Shown here: positions 58,270 through 64,000 of the stretch, piece by piece
Numbering within the stretch: position 1 is the first letter of the stretch
Layout: each line of letters begins with the position of its first letter
Origin: Muscardinus avellanarius
Taxonomy: Eukaryota > Chordata > Mammalia > Rodentia > Gliridae
Direction: 5' to 3'
NCBI GenBank assembly: GCA_963383645.1
Contig: OY726557.1
Coordinates: forward strand, 150,527,860-150,591,859
Length of the DNA stretch: 64,000 nt
Notes under the pieces: generated by a model
Told to the model about the DNA's origin: nothing
The model's input: the letters and a program-made list of their open reading frames with translations, nothing else
Databases searched by the model: none
Made by a program: the position numbers and the translations under genes

Positions 58270-58900
58270 AAATTGGGGTTCACTCTAAAAAATAAATTTC
58301 TATAGATTTTGCATAGTAATCATTCCCCATATCTTTTTTTAAACTTCCCTGGTTTTGTTCCTTTTGTTTGGCTTATCTTTACCTCTTCTGTTCCTAGGTC
58401 CTCTGCCCTAACTGCCTAGTTTTACTAGCTCCTCACCACCATTACTGAACCCTATTTCCAGAGTTTCTGATTAGGTAGGTCTGGGGCAGAAGCCAACCTT
58501 GTGAGTTTCTCAATAATTCCCAGGAGAGGCTGATGCTCTGGGTCTGGAGCCACACTTTGAAAAACAATGCATTAGAAGCTTAGCTCTATTACTACCCAAT
58601 ACTGCTAAGCCTTCTGGAAAACGTATATTCTGGGTGGCTGCTTTTTTTACTGTCATCTTTTCCTTTCCTAGCCTGGGCCTTCTCCTGATTTCACATCCTA
58701 ACCTCTCCTCTCCTCTTTCTTGTCCTCCAGCTGGGTTGCTATGGTTTCAAATAAAAGTAAAAATTAAAGATAAAATTTTGCCTTACCCTAAAGGAAGTAG
58801 CCTTTACGAAAGAGTATAATTTTGTAAGCTTATAGAATGAAGGTCCAGAAAGGATTTCAGAGTTTATCTATTGGAATTAAAAAGCTTTCTGTATAGACAA
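58270..58900. other. Intergenic, nothing assigned
   Basis: No recognised feature. Confidence 0.5.
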
Positions 58901-58901
58901 T

Positions 58902-59869
58902 TGTTATGGTTTGAGATGGGGCCACGGGTTCTTTTTTTTTTTTTTTTTTTTTTTTGCCGGTCTGGGGATGGAACCCAGGGGCATTTGAACTCCGAGCTAT
59001 ACATCCTGCCCTATTTTTTATTCTTTATTTTGAAACAGGGTCTCATTAAGTTTCAGAGGGCCTCACTAAGTAGCTGAGGCTATCCACGAACCATGATCCT
59101 CCAGTCTCACCCTCCCAAATGCTGGGATTACAAACATGCACCACCATGCCCGGCTTCTCTGGCTGTGGGTTCTTGTTCTTAGCTACCTTAGAAAAGAATA
59201 GCCAGAACTCTACTGCTGTAAGCTTAGGCAATTTTTATTATTACCAAGGCAGAAAGAAGGGACAGAACAAAGCACTGCATTAGAGAAATAAATGCAGTGG
59301 AGTGTCTTGAAGGTAAGACACTGAGGTTTTGAATATAGAAAAGTTTTTTAAAGATTTATTATCCTTTATTTTGCCCCAACCAATAGTCTTCTGACCCAAC
59401 TAGGTGTGAGCCCACCCATTAACTCCTTGCAGGCCCCTTTTTATGATCATGGGGATTATGACTCAGGGGATTTCTTGCTGGAGCAAAAGCCTTCTTCCTG
59501 CTTTGATGCAAGTGTAGGCCCAAGTCTTTGTTAAGACTTGGGAATGTGTTACATGCTTAACAAAGTCAGGGGTCATGTGGTATCTGTCCCCTTCCACAAA
59601 CACCTGTATCTTCCTATCTGCTAGAAGTTATTTATTATGTAAATTGTCTTTTAAAATATGAAGGTCCTAGGTCTCAACTCTTTTGTATTCTTGCTAATCA
59701 CTTTTGGTGAGGGAACTCTGCATTATAACAAGTGGCCTGAGTGCCTGACATCAACCATCAACCGAGCCCTGACTGCTTTTTTTTACATTTTGGAATTAGA
59801 ATTAGTACCAGAGCAATTTTCCAATATATTTTGAAACTAGTACCAAAAGCATTTCCCAATACTGGCACA
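58902..59869 (-). mobile_element. 3' LTR of the minus-strand provirus, with a SINE inside
   Basis: On the minus strand it begins TGTGCCAGTATTGGG directly after a polypurine tract and ends at about CATAACA (58902). A reverse-complement AATAAA lies at about 59235. An older SINE (58933-59154) sits within it; without the SINE the LTR is about 0.75 kb. Confidence 0.65.
58933..59154 (-). mobile_element. Older dimeric SINE inside the LTR
   Basis: T22 tract, then ggtctggggatggaaccca to caccatgcccggctt. Confidence 0.87.
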
Positions 59870-59884
59870 TTCCCTCCTCTTTCT
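59870..59884 (-). promoter_or_regulatory. Polypurine tract of the provirus
   Basis: The minus strand reads AGAAAGAGGAGGGAA immediately before the LTR start TGTGCC. This is the plus-strand primer site position of a retrovirus and fixes the LTR border. Confidence 0.7.
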
Positions 59885-60129
59885 ATTAACTTTCTAACAT
59901 CTGTCAGGCCAAAGTAATTTGCCTACGTGAGAAAGTTTATTCTTATTAGCCCTTGATACAGCTCTTCTTAACAATCAACACAGGCTCAATCCCCACCAAT
60001 CTCGCTTCTTTTTAGTAACTTGCATGAAACAGGAAAACACCCATAGAAAAGAATTGGGTCATCGGAATCTGTCATTAACTGCTTCCATGCTGAGAATGGA
60101 TGGAGTGGGGCCCCAGCTTTAGGGTGCAT

Positions 60130-60330
60130 GCAAGCAGCTTGGCTTTGAGGGAGTCAGATGGGTGGATGTCTTGAGTCTCTATGGCTGTCCAAGGGGTCCC
60201 AGCAGATGTTCATCTGGGATATTATCTGGACCATCATCTAGAACTTGATGGTTTTAACTCTGTTAAAGACAAACTTAGGCACCATATAATTTAGAAACCA
60301 TGGGCCAAATATAAATATGAATAGAATTAC
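60130..60330 (-). pseudogene. Env transmembrane tail remnant (class I ERV)
   Basis: The minus strand holds FGPWFLNYMV followed by a short charged stretch, then a stop, resembling the membrane-proximal tail of class I retroviral Env. It lies where the end of env belongs, just before the polypurine tract. The rest of env was not found. Confidence 0.5.
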
Positions 60331-60500
60331 CTCCAGAGGTCTTAAAAGAAGTAGGCTCAATATATACTTACTTTAAGTTTTTCAACTAAATTTTATATAA
60401 AACTATCTTTACTACATATGCCATAAACCTTATTCGTTTACAAACATTTTACAAAATAATCTGTGACTTGCCTTAACCCTTTGATTTTTTTAAAAATTTC

Positions 60501-60588
60501 AACCAGTCCTAGCTAAAATGTAAACTTCTCATAAAACTTAGATCTCTGTTAGATGTGATCAAATACAATACGCATTGCCTTTAGTTTT
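60501..60588 (+). repeat. Inverted repeat, left arm
   Basis: Begins aaccagtcctagctaaaatg. Its reverse complement matches 60958-61045 over 88 bases with about six mismatches and no gap. Confidence 0.92.
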
Positions 60589-60957
60589 CCCATTTGGTAC
60601 AATTTTAGGATAAACTTTGTACAAAGTGCTTTTTTATTCTTATAAAATTTCCATCTCTTCTATGTTTTCTCCACCAAAAACATTACATTTGCACTCTTTC
60701 TACATCTGTTTCTTGTTCTTACATACAAGCTAACCCCAAAACAATACCATTTCATGATGTTTGTATATCAACAATTTAGAAATCCATTTAAAAGACTTAA
60801 GTATTACTTTAAACCTTGAAATTAAGAACATTTTAAAGCATTACTCACATTTTACACTTACCCAGTTAATAAATGAATTATAGATTACCATAGAAAATTA
60901 AGACATCAGGTAAGCATCACTAGCACCTTAAAACTTTTTTTTTTCTGCCAAAGAGAT

Positions 60958-61045
60958 AAAACTAAAGGCAATGCATATTGTATTTGATCATATTTCACAG
61001 AGGTCTAAGTTTTATGAGAGGTTTACATTTTAGCTAGGACTGGTT
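60958..61045 (-). repeat. Inverted repeat, right arm
   Basis: Ends ttttagctaggactggtt; partner of 60501-60588, spacer 369 bases. A 20-plus-base A-run follows it, where the left arm has a T-run before it. Confidence 0.92.
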
Positions 61046-61234
61046 GAGATGTAAAAAAAAAAAAAAAAAAAAAAAAACTTTGAGAAGTACTATGTCTTAG
61101 TACATCCATAAAAAGAAGAAAAAAAGAATAGCTTAAGTATTTTCTTTGGGGGCTTTTCTTGAAGGATGAGACAAAACATGGTATTATTTTATTTATTTAT
61201 TTATTTAATTTTTTTATTTTTTTATTTTTTTTGC

Positions 61235-61431
61235 AGGTCTGGGGCTGGAATCCAGGGGAATTTCACCTCTGAGCTACACCCCCTGCAGTATTTTTTATTC
61301 TTTATTTTGAAACCGGGTCTCACTGAGTTGCAGAGGGCCTCACTAAGTAGCTGAGGCTGTCCGCGAACTGCGATCCTCCAGTCTTAGCCTCCCGAATGCT
61401 GGGATTACAAGCGTGCACCACCACGCCCAGC
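61235..61431 (-). mobile_element. Older dimeric SINE, minus strand
   Basis: ggtctggggctggaatccag to caccaccacgcccagc after a TTTA-rich tail; flanks share ggtat-attttat-like sequence. Confidence 0.85.
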
Positions 61432-61477
61432 TTTGGTATAATTTTAAATAAGACCAAGGGAGAGGCTTATACCCAAG

Positions 61478-61963
61478 TTAGTTTGGTTTCCTGACACTAT
61501 ATCTCCTTTTTAATAGACGAACTGGAGTCTCTAGTATAATTAAGAAATAATGGGAGAATTGGAGGTCATCCCAGGAACAGGCTAAATCTAGAGTAAAGAA
61601 ACAGTTTAGGGGCTGGCCTGATACCTCCTGACTATACATTTGGACCTTGGGCCAGGAAAGAAGGGTAACACTGTAGATAAACCTGGCCCCGGTATCTACA
61701 AGGAACTGAACAGTGTGAGATCCCACTTTGAGGACTGCCCGAGGCTCTTTAGTCTTAACCCAGGTGGTGGGAGCCTGGAGGAATGGCCCTGGTACCCATC
61801 CCTGGGGACCTGCCTCTGAGGATCCCAGTTCCCTCTGGACTTGGGGGCACCCTAGCTTCCAGTGGTCCCCCTTGCACTGTAGGCAGGGCCTTGGAGGGCA
61901 TTTGTGGCCTCCTAGTTGAGGGCATTTGCACTGGAGATGCCCTGGCTCTCTACACTTAAAACA
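61478..61963 (-). pseudogene. ERV nucleocapsid-protease remnant
   Basis: The minus strand codes two zinc knuckles, CFKCREPGHLQCKC (CX2CX4HX4C, from 61963) and CLQCKGDHWKLGC (CX2CX3HX4C, ending about 61847), then a protease start with FLVDTGA; the catalytic DTGA is at 61685-61696. After DTGA the usual flap sequence is altered. The frame stays open to 61478, with no stop between nucleocapsid and protease. The open frame extends upstream through two SINEs to 62380, which are not viral. Class I ERV (HERV-H/W-like) by motif style. Confidence 0.75.
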
Positions 61964-61970
61964 GATCTGA

Positions 61971-62387
61971 GCTGGGCGTGGTGGCACACTCTTGTAATCC
62001 CCGAGCTTGGGAGGCAGAGACAGGAGGATCGCGCAGGTTCCAAGCCAGCCTTGCTGGCTTAAGAGACCCTGTTTCCAAAAAAAATATAAAATAGGTCTGG
62101 GAGTGTAGCCCGGAGGCAGAAGGTTTCCATCCCCAGTACTACCAAAAAACAAAACAAGCCGGGCGTGGTGGCACACGCTTGTCATCCCCGCGCTTGGGAG
62201 GCAGAGGCAGGAGGATCGCGCAGGTTTGAAGCCAGCCACGCGCGATAGCTTAGGAGACCCTGTTTCCAAATAAAGATGTAAAAATAGGTCTGGGAGTGTA
62301 GCCTGGAGGTAGAAGGGCTTCCAGGAACCCCAGTACCACCAAAAACAAAAAACAACAAAAACCAAAAAACAAAAAAACAAAAAACCC
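61971..62387 (+). mobile_element. Two young SINEs in tandem, inserted in the ERV gag
   Basis: Copies at 61971-62144 and 62158-62340, same orientation, opposite to the provirus. They separate capsid from nucleocapsid. The first copy has a shortened ID arm. Confidence 0.92.
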
Positions 62388-62404
62388 AGACTTCAGCCCA
62401 GGCT

Positions 62405-62640
62405 TTTATTGGATTAGTGCTCATAGGCATGGCAGCTAGAATTTCTTTGTGTTGTCTGTCTTTTTTATTTTCACTTTCCAAGTCCCTATTATTATAGACT
62501 GAATTAGCAGCCTGCAGTAGTGGTTTTAGATTAAATTCATCTGACTCCAGTACCAGTTTTATTGTTGTTGTTGTTGTTGTTACTTTTCTTATATCAGGTG
62601 CAGACTGAGTTAAGAATTTGTCTTTGAGAATGGCCTTCCC
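62405..62640 (-). pseudogene. ERV Gag capsid C-terminal remnant
   Basis: Minus-strand piece with LKDKFLTQSAPDIRK and, further on, NSVYNNRD, motifs of class I ERV capsid. A TTG repeat (62556-62581) has grown inside it and codes a run of Thr. The open frame runs on into a SINE. Confidence 0.7.
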
Positions 62641-63119
62641 TTCTACCGGGTAAAGAATTAAGCAAATTGAATCACTGAACCTATTGTTCAGGGTCAATGG
62701 CATAACTACCAAGGTCTCTTTTAATTTCTTTAAGCTCAGCCAGTAAAAACAGCTTATGGACAGATTGAACTCCAAATCCCCTGCCCTTACACTACTCTCA
62801 GGTGAAACATCCCTTTTAGCCCTCTTGGAACTGGTTCTGGCTGTTGTCTTTTAGTTTTGGTGTCTCTTGGTTGGAGGGGGCTGTATCATGGTATGGAGGG
62901 GGCCCATATAAGCACTGCTCCTTGGAAGCTAAGGGGAGTGCTACTGGTGCTCTAGCCCCTGCATGGCAGTCATCCTGCTTTTCTGGAGCTGCCTGATCCT
63001 TGGGTTGTTCCTTACTACTGATGCTAAAATTGTCTCAGGCTTGCAATCTTTGAATAAGTCTGGGTGGCTCTAGAAATAGTAAAAAAAAAAGCTGAATATA
63101 TGGCCTCTCATTGTACTTA

Positions 63120-63240
63120 CCTTACCCCCTGCACAACTCTAACTACAAGATAGTATTAAAGTTTAAGCTTCCCTGTGGTGGCCAGGCCTCCACATCTCTC
63201 AGTGAGAACTGTGGCCAGGCTTGAGTGAAAAAGAAAATGA
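63120..63240 (-). pseudogene. ERV Gag matrix remnant
   Basis: Minus-strand piece with [16 protein letters not shown] and GSLNFNTIL, matching the matrix region of HERV-H/W-like Gag. Upstream sequence to 63457 stays open but I cannot align it. Confidence 0.6.
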
Positions 63241-63605
63241 GAGCTTGTTTCTTTAAGATTTGGTAGTCTAATCTATCACCTATCACGGTGTCTGAGGATA
63301 TTGCTGGGATCCTATCTAACAGAGAGAGAGGGCATAATTGGAATATGCGCAGAAGGTCACCTTCCTTCCTTGCATCCTGTGAAAATGAGCGGCCCAGCCG
63401 GGTGCATCCAGCTGGGAACTTGTGTGTGGACGTGGTAAGAGTGGCCTCACTGCCCACCAGGGAGGGTCTCTAACAGGCTGAGAATTTGCCACTCTTGCCC
63501 CTGCCCCATCTCATCCTTCCCTGTCTGTTGCTTGTCCTCTCCCTATCTGAATAAGGTTCTCTATAGCCTTGTTCGTACCTTAGAGATTTTTTTTTTTTTT
63601 AATTT

Positions 63606-63797
63606 TTGGTACTGGGGATGGAACCCAGGGGCATTCTACCTCTGAGCTACACCCACAGACCTGTTCTTTATTTTGAAACAGGGTCTCACTGAGTTGCAAA
63701 GGGCCTCACTAAGTAACTGAAGCTGTCCACAAACCGTGATTCTCCTCACAGCCTCCCAGATGCTGGGGTTACAAGCATGTGCCACCATGCCCGGCTT
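63606..63797 (-). mobile_element. Older dimeric SINE, minus strand
   Basis: ggtactggggatggaaccca to gccaccatgcccggctt after a T-run. Confidence 0.87.
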
Positions 63798-63799
63798 GA

Positions 63800-64000
63800 C
63801 ATTTTTAACTAAGAAAACACTGAAGTTCTCAAAACATTCTCATTAATTTTCCTTCCTAAGAATGTGCCACAACTTTGGTGGGGATAAAAATCCAAGGCTG
63901 ACGAGGGTTCTGAATGGCTACTCACAGGCACTCTTCCTTTCCAGTTCTAGCCTGAGGGCTTTCTGTTGCATACAGAAGCAGTGTCTGTCTACTGAATGCA
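63800..64000. other. Window end, possibly 5' leader or LTR of the provirus
   Basis: A minus-strand provirus would have its leader and 5' LTR here or just beyond. I see no sure primer-binding site. Confidence 0.3.

Larger units (their letters stand above)
60331..61165. mobile_element. AT-rich retroviral internal stretch with inverted repeat
   Basis: Non-coding, AT-rich. Shares blocks with 49400-49520. Holds two 88-bp arms in inverted orientation (60501-60588 and 60958-61045) and a T/A homopolymer beside each arm. Confidence 0.5.

Noticed and set aside
63960..63985. tgttgcatac near the window end as the 3' border of the 5' LTR
   Set aside because: Only six or seven bases agree with the other LTR end and the primer-binding site next to it cannot be recognised.
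25600..64000. Search for MMP12 or another MMP gene downstream of MMP13
   Set aside because: No second HExxHxxGxxH exon, cysteine switch or hemopexin exon was seen; in human the gap to MMP12 is larger than the 38 kb available here.

Overview
This is a nuclear genomic window from a rodent, very probably of the squirrel family (Sciuridae). The evidence is a dense load of dimeric SINEs whose left arm looks like 7SL/B1 and whose right arm looks like an ID (tRNA-Ala-derived) unit, the B1-dID architecture known from squirrels and dormice, together with L1 3' ends of the matching type. The exact species cannot be told from the sequence. I found no bacterial, phage or CRISPR features and no new enzymatic system.

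The only intact gene I can support is MMP13 (collagenase 3), on the + strand from about 13515 (inferred transcription start) to about 25590 (poly(A) region). Ten coding exons with GT-AG introns give an open reading frame of 471 codons plus stop, the same length as human MMP13. Signal peptide, cysteine switch, catalytic zinc site, Met-turn, hinge and four-blade hemopexin domain are all present. The proximal promoter keeps a RUNX site, an ETS/PEA3 site, an AP-1 site and a TATA box in the order known for human MMP13. In other mammals MMP13 sits in the chromosome 11q22-type MMP cluster beside MMP12; no other MMP exon was seen here.

Region by region: 1-13.4 kb is intergenic and rich in nested SINEs, with one L1 end, two MIRs and microsatellites. 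13.5-25.6 kb is MMP13, with SINEs and L1 pieces confined to its introns. 25.6-48 kb is intergenic: SINEs, L1 ends, an L2, MIRs, a hAT-type DNA-transposon fossil, a MaLR-like LTR, a 130-bp tandem duplication and a full match to the CTCF core consensus at 30330. 48-53 kb holds an LTR, an AT-rich stretch and a decayed ERVL-like pol remnant on the - strand with an exact 44-bp tandem array. 53-59 kb is SINE-rich, with an L1 showing a 5' inversion. 59-64 kb holds a minus-strand class I endogenous retrovirus remnant: gag, nucleocapsid/protease, env tail, polypurine tract and 3' LTR, interrupted by SINEs and carrying an 88-bp inverted repeat.

Most short open frames in the window are translations of SINEs or microsatellites. 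The strongest leads for a second look are the retroviral block with its inverted repeat, the 44-bp array, the SINE nests with target-site duplications, and the candidate CTCF site between MMP13 and its expected neighbour.
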